From Mariniblastus sp. (GTDB lineage: Bacteria; Planctomycetota; Planctomycetia; Pirellulales; Pirellulaceae): a DNA stretch of 64,000 bases. Within the stretch, counting starts at the first letter, position 1. Every line of letters begins with the position of its first letter. Positions 20,447 through 28,807 of the stretch are shown here, one piece after another. The stretch lies in assembly GCA_028823415.1 (NCBI GenBank), contig JAPKBL010000004.1:1-64000 (forward strand), written 5' to 3'. The notes below the pieces were generated by a model, which saw only the letters and a list, made by a program, of their open reading frames with translations, had not been told where the DNA came from and ran no database searches. The translations under genes and the position numbers were made by a program.

Positions 20447-20797
20447 TGCGACGAACTGTTCTGTTAGATAGTGATTTTTGGTTTCGAGTGAGAGAATGCA
20501 AGTGACGAGCTTAACCGATACGTGATGACGATTGGATTGTATTTCGATAAAACCCAATTTATTATTTGCCCTTGGTCGCCTGGGTGTCATCCGGATTGGC
20601 AAGTAGCGACCTGCATTTTTTATAGCACTCAGTCACTAGTTATTTTGGGAGAAATCGAAGATGTCTCCCAACGACCTGTTCCATGAAGTAATCACGAGCT
20701 TTAAATTGAACGTAAGAAATTATTTTTTGAACGTTGATTTTGCTATTCAAGATTTGAGAGTTGGATTAGCAGGTCATGCCTATTTTTGATCGAGACG
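20447..20797. other. Divergent intergenic region before the NtrC-type regulator
   Basis: 351 bases. A TTG at 20786 in frame could start the regulator four codons earlier, but the ATG at 20798 is preferred. A sigma-54-like half (TGGCAAG, 20597-20603) is followed by TGCA with wrong spacing. No hairpin terminator, RNA or small gene was recognised. Confidence 0.55.
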
Positions 20798-22237
20798 ATG
20801 GATTACCGACCGAAAATTTTGATTGTCGAAGATCAAACTTCGATGCAACAATTACTCGAAGATTTTCTGGGCCCCGCTGGGTTTGAAATCACTTGTTGTG
20901 ATTCTGCTACCGAGGCGTGTCAGTTACTCGGATTAGATTCCTCAGTGGTCACTTCGACGAATTTCGACTTCGGTACACCATCGGAGGACTCAATTGCGTC
21001 CGGATCGACTGAAATTCCGGAGTTCGAGCTGGTGCTGACGGATGTCAAAATGCCGGGGATGGACGGATTGGAATTTTGTCGGCGCATTAAGCAGCAGTTT
21101 GTTCATTTGCCGGTCATTGTGATGACTGCCTACGGGAGCCTTGAAACTGCCGTCGAAGCATTACGAGCCGGCGCGTTTGACTTTGTCACGAAACCGGTCG
21201 AGTTGGCTTTATTGAAAGCGTCTTTGATTCGAGCTGCGGAATACAACCGACTAAGAAATCGAATTCGCGTGCTGGAGTCGCAAATTCAGACCGAGACGTT
21301 TGATACGCTGATTGGTCAAAGCGATGTAATGCTTCGATTGAAAGAGCAACTGTCTCGCGTGGTCGATTCGCCGGCGGCGGTTTTGTTGACCGGTGAAAGC
21401 GGATCGGGCAAAGAAGTCGTCGCCCGAGCGCTCCACCAGCAGAGTCGGCGAGCGGACCAGCCGTTTGTCGCAGTCAATTGCGCGGCGCTGCCCGAATCGT
21501 TGTTGGAAAGTGAATTATTTGGTCACGTAAAAGGGGCCTTTACCGACGCAAATGCAGATCGGGTCGGGCTGTTTTTGCAAGCCAATGGTGGGACGTTATT
21601 TTTGGATGAAATTGGCGAAATGCCGATCGGAATTCAACCCAAGCTGTTGCGCGCGTTGGAACAAAAAACGGTCCGTCCAGTTGGAGGTAAATCGGAACAG
21701 CCGTTTGACGTGCATATGATCGCCGCGACCAATCGAGACTTAGAATCCGCCATCGAACAGAAAACATTTCGAGAAGACTTGTATTACCGAATCAATGTAT
21801 TGGAACTCACGGTGCCACCGCTTCGAAGTCGAGGCACCGATGTACTTTTGATTGCGAACTATTTTCTGCAACAGTTCGTGGTATCCATGGATAAAAAAGT
21901 GGATAGTTTTGACGACGAGGTGCTCCATCAATTTCTTCAATACGACTGGCCCGGCAATGTTCGAGAATTGCGAAATGTCGTGCAGCGATCGGTGGTGTTG
22001 ACGCAACAGGCGACGATCAATGCAGACGTTCTGCCGACCAAAATTTCAAATTATCAGTCGAGTAAATTAGTGATCGACGAGGGAGACAACCAGCCTCTCG
22101 ATTCTCTGGAGGTGATTGAACGACGGTACATCAGATATGTGCTCGAGCGCACCGGCGGAAACAAGACGGAGGCAGCCAAAGTCCTCGGTCTAGATCGAAA
22201 GACGCTATACCGCCGACTCAAAGAAAAAGACGATTAG
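20798..22237 (+). CDS. NtrC-family sigma-54-dependent response regulator (GAFTDA variant)
   Basis: 479 residues. The receiver domain has acidic residues in LIVEDQ, phospho-acceptor D82 (LTDVKMPGMDG), Thr in VMTAYGS and K132 (FVTKPVE). It carries an extra run of roughly 25 residues (Ser/Thr/Asp-rich) between helix 2 and strand 3. The AAA+ domain has Walker A GESGSGKE (199-206) and Walker B LFLDEIG (D270-E271). The sigma-54 contact loop reads GAFTDA (246-251) instead of GAFTGA. A Fis-type helix-turn-helix ends the protein (NKTEAAKVLGLDRKTLYRRL). It should activate sigma-54 promoters. The histidine kinase at 22300-23787 is the obvious partner and the promoter at 24048-24063 a likely target. Confidence 0.95.
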   Translation: MDYRPKILIVEDQTSMQQLLEDFLGPAGFEITCCDSATEACQLLGLDSSVVTSTNFDFGTPSEDSIASGSTEIPEFELVLTDVKMPGMDGLEFCRRIKQQFVHLPVIVMTAYGSLETAVEALRAGAFDFVTKPVELALLKASLIRAAEYNRLRNRIRVLESQIQTETFDTLIGQSDVMLRLKEQLSRVVDSPAAVLLTGESGSGKEVVARALHQQSRRADQPFVAVNCAALPESLLESELFGHVKGAFTDANADRVGLFLQANGGTLFLDEIGEMPIGIQPKLLRALEQKTVRPVGGKSEQPFDVHMIAATNRDLESAIEQKTFREDLYYRINVLELTVPPLRSRGTDVLLIANYFLQQFVVSMDKKVDSFDDEVLHQFLQYDWPGNVRELRNVVQRSVVLTQQATINADVLPTKISNYQSSKLVIDEGDNQPLDSLEVIERRYIRYVLERTGGNKTEAAKVLGLDRKTLYRRLKEKDD

Positions 22238-22299
22238 CGAATTATCGTTTTCATTTACCGTCGACTTTCGTCATTGCATCCATCGTGGCTCAAACAGAA

Positions 22300-23787
22300 C
22301 TACGGTGGGGGGCGACCGGTAGGTATCCGAACCGTCATGGTTGTTCCTGCGCCTGGCTCGCTCTGGCATTCGATACTGCCACCGTGCTCTTCGATAATGC
22401 CATGCACGATCGAGAGCCCAAGTCCTGTGCCCGAGCCGACTTCCTTGCTCGTATAAAATGGCTCAAAAATCACATCGAGTTGGCTTTTCTCAATGCCCGA
22501 GCCATAGTCAATGATCTCGATTTTCCATTGGTTATCGACCGGTTGTGGATGGAGTTGGATGCCGACGGTCTGGTTTGCCGGTGAAGCATCGACCGCGTTG
22601 TCGATCAGATTCATGACAACCTGTTGAAGCTGATTGAAGTCAAAATTGGCTTCCGCGGGCTCTGCTGGCAAGGTCGCGGAAAGATGGATTTGCTGTTTAT
22701 CGGCCAAGGGTTGTATCAGTTCGACGGAGTGGTTGATGACCTCTCGCAAATCGTTTTTCGATTTTTGGCTTGGGCTTCGTCGAGAGAAATGCAGTAGTTT
22801 TTGAATGATCTCGGAGATTCGTTCCGATTCTGTTTTTACCGCGGTGGCATGTTTGGCAATTTGTTCAGGTGATCGATTGGGGTCGCTCAGGATCATTTCT
22901 GCGCGGCCGGAGATTACATTTAAAGGCGTACCGACTTCATGTGCAAAACCGGCGGCAAGCTGGCCTACGGTTTTTAATCGATCCGCATGACGCAGTTGCT
23001 CGATTGCATCGATTCGTTGGTGGGTTTCCTTTTCAATCGTCTGCTGTTGTTGACGAAGACGATCGCACATTTGATTCACAGCACCCGCCAGCTGCCCAAG
23101 TTCATCTTTGGAGTGAATTTCCAAATCGCTTGAGAAATCGCCTATTCCGACACGCTCCATTTTTTTCGTCAGTGCAGCCAGAGGCGTGGCGATCCAGCGA
23201 ACGCCGGCAATCATGACGACTCCGATGCACATGAAGCCGGTCGCGACAATAATAAAAATTGCGGTAAACCAATTGGATCTCGACTGCGAATCCAGATCGT
23301 TTAGGGGTGTAGCGATTTCCACCGCCCCCTGCCGGCCATTTAGCATGACTGGAACGTAAGTAAAATATTTTCGCTTTCCGCCGCTGACGGCACCAATGGT
23401 GGAGACTGGTTGCCCGCCAGCATTCTCAATTACGGAAGGGGCGATTGGAGAGGTCGTCGCATTTTTGGTTTCGGTTTCCGGCCAAGTCCATCGAATGCGA
23501 GTTCCGTTGTTGGCAAACGTCCGGACCAATCGTTCGAAGTAAATATGTTTGCCGGTGTTAGCCGCGGTTTGAAAATCCGCTGTGTTTTGAATGGCATTGA
23601 CAGAGGAAGCAATAGCGCGGTGGCGCTTCTCGAGGCCGGCAAAAGACTGCATGCTGGCGAGTTGGCTGGCCATCATCGTGACAGCCGAAACTGCGATAAT
23701 GAACAACAAAATCAATTTAGCAGCAAGTTTCATTTTATCGAATCGTTTCGTGCAGGCGGAAAGCAAACGTCCGCCAGTGGTAGACAT
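22300..23787 (-). CDS. Membrane sensor histidine kinase (NtrB-like transmitter)
   Basis: 495 residues from ATG 23787; an ATG at 23733 (MKLAAKLILLF) is an equally plausible start. Order: transmembrane helix (about 22-42), periplasmic sensor of about 130 residues without a recognised fold, second transmembrane helix (about 173-196), HAMP (about 197-250), HisKA with phospho-acceptor H283 in GFAHEVGTPLN, then HATPase with N box QQVVMNLIDNAVDAS, G1 DYGSGI and G2 GTGLGLSIVHGII. The kinase is complete. It converges on the NtrC-type regulator (62 bases between stops) and diverges from the sigma factor gene, so all three form one regulatory island. The ligand is unknown. Confidence 0.94.
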   Translation of the reverse strand: MSTTGGRLLSACTKRFDKMKLAAKLILLFIIAVSAVTMMASQLASMQSFAGLEKRHRAIASSVNAIQNTADFQTAANTGKHIYFERLVRTFANNGTRIRWTWPETETKNATTSPIAPSVIENAGGQPVSTIGAVSGGKRKYFTYVPVMLNGRQGAVEIATPLNDLDSQSRSNWFTAIFIIVATGFMCIGVVMIAGVRWIATPLAALTKKMERVGIGDFSSDLEIHSKDELGQLAGAVNQMCDRLRQQQQTIEKETHQRIDAIEQLRHADRLKTVGQLAAGFAHEVGTPLNVISGRAEMILSDPNRSPEQIAKHATAVKTESERISEIIQKLLHFSRRSPSQKSKNDLREVINHSVELIQPLADKQQIHLSATLPAEPAEANFDFNQLQQVVMNLIDNAVDASPANQTVGIQLHPQPVDNQWKIEIIDYGSGIEKSQLDVIFEPFYTSKEVGSGTGLGLSIVHGIIEEHGGSIECQSEPGAGTTMTVRIPTGRPPP

Positions 23788-24047
23788 GAGTATCAGGCGA
23801 TTGAGTCATCGGAAGCAGTCACAGCGATGGGGCTCTGGTTTATTCTACCCCGCAATCACGTCGCGCAATCCCAATTTGAATCGGTCTCACCAAAATTCGT
23901 TTCATTTGATGACGGTGTAGCATTTTGCCGCGCGCGGGGAATTAGGAAGCGCGACGGCGATTGCTGGGCCTGGCGAACGATTCACGAATAGCCATGTTTT
24001 TAGGGATTTTTGATCTGATTTGCGTCCGTGGTGAATTTGGTGAGGTT

Positions 24048-24063
24048 TGGCACGGTGGTTGCA
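24048..24063 (+). promoter_or_regulatory. Sigma-54 (-24/-12) promoter
   Basis: TGGCACG-N4-TTGCA at 24048-24063 is an exact match to the sigma-54 consensus. GG is at 24049-24050 and GC at 24061-24062, with the obligatory ten bases between. Transcription would start near 24074, leaving a 29-base leader that contains the ribosome site and the ATG of the sigma factor gene at 24103. Such promoters need an AAA+ activator; the NtrC-type regulator 2 kb away is the natural candidate. No activator-binding palindrome was identified with confidence. Confidence 0.88.
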
Positions 24064-24091
24064 ACTATCTCTGGCTCGGGGGAATTTCAAT

Positions 24092-24097
24092 AGGAGG
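24092..24097 (+). promoter_or_regulatory. Strong ribosome binding site of the sigma factor gene
   Basis: AGGAGG sits five bases before the ATG at 24103. It is one of the few consensus Shine-Dalgarno sites in this window, where most starts have weak or no site, and it fixes the start of the sigma factor. Confidence 0.85.
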
Positions 24098-24102
24098 GCA
24101 AG

Positions 24103-25548
24103 ATGCTTGAGTCAGGAAAAGAGTCGCTTAATGGGTCATTCCGCCATCACCAAAGTGAGAGATTATCTCATCAGTGGGAACCTACAGAATTTGCTCTCCC
24201 AATTGTCGATGGTCGCCGCATTCCCAGGACCGGCAAGGGACTGGGGCTGGTAGCGGTACTGGCCAATGATCGAATTGAGTTTAAATCCCCTCCCTCCAAA
24301 TCTGCAAGCTCTGATTCTCTGATTTTCAAGCGGAGGGTCGCCAAGTCGAAAACACCGCGTCCAAATCGGCCTGCCTGCGTGGCGGAATTTGATCTCTCCA
24401 CAAGTTCACGGCTTCTTGATCGTGATGAAGAACGCCAGTTGGCGAAGCGAATTTTTCGATATCGCCAGGCATTTCAAAGATTGGTTTTAAAGGAAGCTGA
24501 TGTCCTCGATCACTTGATTGGATTGATACGGCAATGGGCATCAGGTAATTCAAGAGTCGACTCTATCTGCAACCTGGGGCTTAGCGAGTTAAAGAAGCGA
24601 AAAAAAATTGAGCCGAAATTACGAGCAAGCATTCGCAAATTAGAACAACTATCCACCGAGCTGAGAGGGGAACGTCACGATGTTCAAAATCGGAGCCATC
24701 GTAAAATTGTCGAGATCGTGGAGGCGTTGATGTTGCGTCCCAAGTGTTTCGAATCGGCTCCGTTTCGGGGAGCGCAGGCGATGAGAGTGCTTGGCGACTA
24801 CCAGTTACTTTGCCAAAAATTGATGTTGGCAAATGGACGGCTGGTGATCCAAGTGGCTCGCAAAATCTGCGGTAATTCGCAAATCCTTTCAGATATGATT
24901 CAGGAGGGTTATTTTGGACTGATTCAAGCGGTCACAAAATTTGATCATCAATGTAATGTTCGATTTTCAACCTACGCGACTCCGTGGATTAAGCAGGCAA
25001 TTTTCGGATCTTTATCAAACGTTCAGCGAAATATTAGAGTTCCGGAAAATTTTCGATCTGCGCATCGCAAAGTAGTAAAAAAAATCGACGAAATTAGAAA
25101 ACGGGGATTTGAGTTTACGGGACATGATTCCGGAACAGTCCTATCGTTGATCGCTGATGAGATGAAAATGTCTGCAGAAGATGTTGAACGCCACCTTCAA
25201 GTTCAGAGAGATACTTGTTCGCTGAACGCTTCGGGAAGTCGTTCCAGTTCGGTGGCCGATAGTCATCTGATTTCTGTGCTTGCCGATACGGCAAGCGTTG
25301 CCCCTGAATCGATGGCGATAGAAAAAGAAAAAAACCAACGCGTTCGTAAAATGTTGGCTCAATCGTTGACCTCTCGTGAGCGGGATGTCATCTCCCTTCG
25401 ATTTGGATTTAGCGATGGGAATGGGAGATCATTTTCGGAGGTTGGCCGAGAGATGGGTTTGACTCGCCAACGCGTGTGTCAGGTCGAAAAGCAGGCTTTG
25501 GCCAAATTGGAACAAGTGACCGGAAAATGGGTCGCAGCCACCGCGTAG
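24103..25548 (+). CDS. Sigma-70 family RNA polymerase sigma factor (RpoD/RpoS-like)
   Basis: 481 residues. The first 90 have no recognised fold. Region 1.2-like sequence (STSSRLLDRDEERQLAKRIF) begins near 100. Region 2 is clear: LANGRLVIQVARKI, ILSDMIQEGYFGLIQAVTKFD, VRFSTYATPWIKQAI. Region 3 follows, with SLSNVQRNIRVPE at its start. Region 4 has LTSRERDVISLRFG and the helix-turn-helix SFSEVGREMGLTRQRVCQVEKQALAKL. A spacer of about 130 residues, partly coiled and basic (AELKKRKKIEPK type), separates regions 1.2 and 2. It would direct RNA polymerase to a separate promoter set. Transcription from the sigma-54 promoter at 24048-24063 would place it in a cascade below the adjacent two-component system. 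Confidence 0.94.
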   Translation: MLESGKESLNGSFRHHQSERLSHQWEPTEFALPIVDGRRIPRTGKGLGLVAVLANDRIEFKSPPSKSASSDSLIFKRRVAKSKTPRPNRPACVAEFDLSTSSRLLDRDEERQLAKRIFRYRQAFQRLVLKEADVLDHLIGLIRQWASGNSRVDSICNLGLSELKKRKKIEPKLRASIRKLEQLSTELRGERHDVQNRSHRKIVEIVEALMLRPKCFESAPFRGAQAMRVLGDYQLLCQKLMLANGRLVIQVARKICGNSQILSDMIQEGYFGLIQAVTKFDHQCNVRFSTYATPWIKQAIFGSLSNVQRNIRVPENFRSAHRKVVKKIDEIRKRGFEFTGHDSGTVLSLIADEMKMSAEDVERHLQVQRDTCSLNASGSRSSSVADSHLISVLADTASVAPESMAIEKEKNQRVRKMLAQSLTSRERDVISLRFGFSDGNGRSFSEVGREMGLTRQRVCQVEKQALAKLEQVTGKWVAATA

Positions 25549-25654
25549 AATTTAAGCTTGATTTCAACGGGGAGAGGATAGAAATTTGAGTTCAGAGGCA
25601 AACTGAGTTAGTATGCGATAGCCAATTCTAATTCCTATCGCCGATGTAATTTCT

Positions 25655-27199
25655 ATGATGAAAATAGACACGTGGATTTTGACAGTGGCCTTCTTGTTGC
25701 CTCTGTTGACCGAAATTTCGTATGCGGAAAAGCCTAACATCATCGTCATTTATACCGATGACCAAGGGTACGGTGATGCCAGTTGTTTGAATCCGGATGC
25801 TAAGTTTTTGACGCCCAATCTGGATAAGTTGGCGCGAGAGGGTGTCGCTTTTACCAACGGACATTCGAGCGATACGGTTTGCACTCCATCGCGTTATGGC
25901 CTGCTGACGGGTCGGTATTGTTGGCGGACGTCGAAAAAGACGGGCGTGATGCAGGCAGAAGGGGACTGCCTGATTGCAGCCGGACGGATGACGCTTGCGT
26001 CAATGCTTCGCGATCAAGGTTACGACACTGCCATGGTGGGCAAGTGGCATCTGGGCATGGACTTCCCCGGAACCTCGAAGGCTCGCGATTGGAGCCAACC
26101 GGTCCAAGATATGCCGCTCGACAAGGGGTTTGATTACTTCTATGGGATTCCAGCGTCTTTAAATTACGGTGTTTTAGCTTGGTTTGAAGGCCGGCACGCG
26201 AAAATTCCACCGACGGTTTACACGGCCAAAAAACCGAACAAGCGTCATATGGATTACCGGATCGAGCCGCCCTATCAAGACTCTCCCGAGGGAACTCAAA
26301 AAGCCCTCGGTAAACCGGGTATGGAGATTGCCTCGGATTTTATTGACAACCAGTGTTTAACGCGATTTACAGACACCGCGATTAGCTGGATGGATGCGAA
26401 ACAGGATCGCACAGAATCGGGCAAGCCATTCTTTTTGTACCTCCCGTTTACCTCGCCGCATTATCCAGTTTGCCCGCTGCCTGAATTTTGGGGCCAAGGC
26501 GACTGTGGAGGGTATGGCGAGTTTGTGATCGAGACCGATCACCATGTCGGTCGGATTTTGTCGTTTCTAAAAAAATCGGGACTCGATCAAAATACGATGG
26601 TAATTTTTACCAGCGACAATGGTCCGGAGAATTCGTGGAAAAAACGAATTACCGATTTCAGCCATCGCAGTAACGGTAATTATCGCGGTGGCAAAAGAGA
26701 CATTTACGAAGGCGGGCATCGCGTGCCGTTCTTTATACGCTGGCCCGAGGGCATTAAGAATCCGGGCCGCACCACGAATGAGTTGGTGGGACAAGTCGAT
26801 ATTTTGGCGACGATCGCAGAACTAATTGGAGCTGAATTACCTTTTAATGCTGGCGAGGATAGTCAGAGTTTTGCGTCAATCTTGACGCAACCCAAAATAG
26901 CTCATCAACGTGTGCCCCTAATCAATCACTCTGCTTCCGGACGTTTTTCGATTACCGAAGGTGATTGGAAATTAATTTTGCCCCATCGAAAAAACAAACG
27001 AGAACTCTATCAGTTAACGGTAGATCCAAGTGAGCAGAATAATGTGTTGGAAGATCATCCGGAGATAGCACAAAGTCTCGAAAAGAAAATAACACAAATC
27101 GTTTGTCAGGGTCGGTCCACGCCCGGCTTGCGGCAGTCTAACGATACGGGTTATTGGAAGGATCTGAATTGGATTCAGCCGAAAAAATACGGCCAGTGA
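25655..27199 (+). CDS. Arylsulfatase, N-acetylgalactosamine-6-sulfatase-like
   Basis: 514 residues, signal peptide to about YA/EK. Motifs: IVIYTDDQGYGD, catalytic C76-T-P-S-R80 followed by YGLLTGRYCWRT, GKWHLGMDFPG, FTSDNGPENSWKKR and RGGKRDIYEGGHRVPFF. These are the classical arylsulfatase A/GALNS-like strings, so a 6-O-sulfated galactose or galactosamine is a reasonable but unproven substrate. The leader contains AGCCAAT at 25620-25626, the heptamer that recurs in the 52.2-52.6 kb control region. The gene follows the sigma factor by 106 bases on the same strand and could be read with it. Confidence 0.95.
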   Translation: MMKIDTWILTVAFLLPLLTEISYAEKPNIIVIYTDDQGYGDASCLNPDAKFLTPNLDKLAREGVAFTNGHSSDTVCTPSRYGLLTGRYCWRTSKKTGVMQAEGDCLIAAGRMTLASMLRDQGYDTAMVGKWHLGMDFPGTSKARDWSQPVQDMPLDKGFDYFYGIPASLNYGVLAWFEGRHAKIPPTVYTAKKPNKRHMDYRIEPPYQDSPEGTQKALGKPGMEIASDFIDNQCLTRFTDTAISWMDAKQDRTESGKPFFLYLPFTSPHYPVCPLPEFWGQGDCGGYGEFVIETDHHVGRILSFLKKSGLDQNTMVIFTSDNGPENSWKKRITDFSHRSNGNYRGGKRDIYEGGHRVPFFIRWPEGIKNPGRTTNELVGQVDILATIAELIGAELPFNAGEDSQSFASILTQPKIAHQRVPLINHSASGRFSITEGDWKLILPHRKNKRELYQLTVDPSEQNNVLEDHPEIAQSLEKKITQIVCQGRSTPGLRQSNDTGYWKDLNWIQPKKYGQ

Positions 27200-27257
27200 A
27201 GAGTAGATCGCGGCGATCCTACGCAATTTAAATCAAACCTAAATTGAGAAATTTGTC

Positions 27258-28805
27258 ATGCACCTAGCTGCTCGAGACTGCCAACGGTTGATTGCCGGAA
27301 CCTATTTGCGACCCGGTTGGCTGTTGGTCTGTTTTCTGTTGTTCGTGTCGTGGATTCCCGCTGCATCCGGGCAGCTGAATTTAAAACTCCGAGAAGGGCA
27401 GTTGGGTACTGGGACAACGTGGGAAACACGTTGGCACGTTATTGAAACGGGAGTTCCCGGTCCGACGGTTCTGGTCGTTGGCGGGATTCACGGAAATGAA
27501 CCGGCAGGTTTTCGGGCGGCCGATCAAATTCGTCACTGGCCGGTTGAGCGTGGCAAATTAATCGTGATTCCTAAAGTGAATCGTTTGGGAGTGGAAGCGA
27601 ATACAAGATGGGCGCCTGACCATCGCAATGACCGCGAAGCTCGTGATCTTAACCGAAATTTTGGTTCTCTGGAGCAGCCGGAACCGCGAACCGATCATTG
27701 TCGCGCGCTGTGGAAATTTGTTGAAGAGGAGCGACCGGAATGGATTTTTGATTTGCACGAGGGTTTTGATTTTCATCGAGTTAATCCCAAGTCGGTGGGT
27801 TCGAGCGTTATTGCATTTCCGGATCAATCGGATTTTGCGGCCAAACTACAGAGGGCGGTGAATCAAAACATTCCCGAAGCGCTGCACTTCGATTTATTAG
27901 ATCGCTCCGGCCCGGTTGTTGGCAGCCTTGCCCGGGCGGGTCGAGAAAAAATCGGAGCCAATAGTTTTATTCTCGAAACGACGTTTAAAAATCAATCGGT
28001 CTCCAAACGCGCTCGCCAACATCGAATTATGGTTTCGACTGCGTTGGTAGAACTGGGGATGCTCCGGGGAATCCAGGCGGATTGTTTGATGCCTTCGACT
28101 GGTCTCAGTCGCATTCGAGTGGGGGTGTTTGATGATGCCGGCGCAAGTGAGTCGAAGGTGATGCGGGTTTTAGATTCATCTCAAGGATTGCTCGCGACGG
28201 TACTCGGCCCGGAGGATGTCAAAGCGGAGGTATTGTCGCAATTGGATGTGCTTATTTTTCCCGGGGGATCAGGCAGCGCTCAGGGAAAGGCAATCGGAGC
28301 GAAAGGGCGAGAGGTCATTCGCAACTATGTTGAGTCAGGCGGCGGCGTCATCGGGATCTGCGCCGGGGCCTATCTTTGTTCATCTCATTATCAATGGTCA
28401 CTAAATCTGATGAATGCGAAGGTGTTTAATGAGATGGTTGAGGTCCCCGAGGTTGGCCCCAAGTCGATGTGGTATCGGGGAAAAGCGACGGATGTCGAGG
28501 TTGAGGTAAACGCACAGGGTAATCCGATTTTGGGGATCTCGGGAATCCATTCAATCCGTTACCAGAACGGACCGATCCTTTCCCCGGGCAACCGTCCGGA
28601 TCTACCTGAGTATTCCACGCTCGCGTATTTTCGAACTGAAAATGGTATTTACGAAGCCCAAAAAAACACGATGGTGAACGCGCCGGCGGTTGTGGTGTCT
28701 CAGTTTGGAAAAGGACGTGTGCTCGCGATCAGTCCGCACTTTGAGTCAACCAAGGGTCAGGGGAAAGTGATTCTAGACGCGATCAAGTATGTCAGTCGCC
28801 GTTGA
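27258..28805 (+). CDS. Aspartoacylase-like zinc peptidase fused to BPL_N amidotransferase-like domain
   Basis: 515 residues, signal segment at about 20-38. The N-terminal half is a succinylglutamate desuccinylase/aspartoacylase-like M14 metallohydrolase: zinc ligands H78 and E81 in GGIHGNEPAG, third ligand H167 in DLHEG, substrate Arg in DLNRNF (about 130-135), and a candidate catalytic Glu E240 in SFILETTF. From about residue 285 a second domain follows: RIRVGVFDDAGAS, LIFPGGSGSA, and GGGVIGICAGAYLCSS with C368 at the amidotransferase-type elbow. This is the BPL_N family seen beside biotin ligase. The chain probably removes amide-linked groups outside the cytoplasm. The fusion is clear; the substrate is unknown. 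Its stop is two bases from that of the convergent phoD-like gene. Confidence 0.88.
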   Translation: MHLAARDCQRLIAGTYLRPGWLLVCFLLFVSWIPAASGQLNLKLREGQLGTGTTWETRWHVIETGVPGPTVLVVGGIHGNEPAGFRAADQIRHWPVERGKLIVIPKVNRLGVEANTRWAPDHRNDREARDLNRNFGSLEQPEPRTDHCRALWKFVEEERPEWIFDLHEGFDFHRVNPKSVGSSVIAFPDQSDFAAKLQRAVNQNIPEALHFDLLDRSGPVVGSLARAGREKIGANSFILETTFKNQSVSKRARQHRIMVSTALVELGMLRGIQADCLMPSTGLSRIRVGVFDDAGASESKVMRVLDSSQGLLATVLGPEDVKAEVLSQLDVLIFPGGSGSAQGKAIGAKGREVIRNYVESGGGVIGICAGAYLCSSHYQWSLNLMNAKVFNEMVEVPEVGPKSMWYRGKATDVEVEVNAQGNPILGISGIHSIRYQNGPILSPGNRPDLPEYSTLAYFRTENGIYEAQKNTMVNAPAVVVSQFGKGRVLAISPHFESTKGQGKVILDAIKYVSRR

Positions 28806-28807
28806 AA

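Noticed and set aside
20597..20615. Sigma-54-like TGGCAAG...TGCA before the NtrC-type regulator
   Set aside because: There are 13 bases between GG and GC instead of ten, and the motif lacks the central TT.
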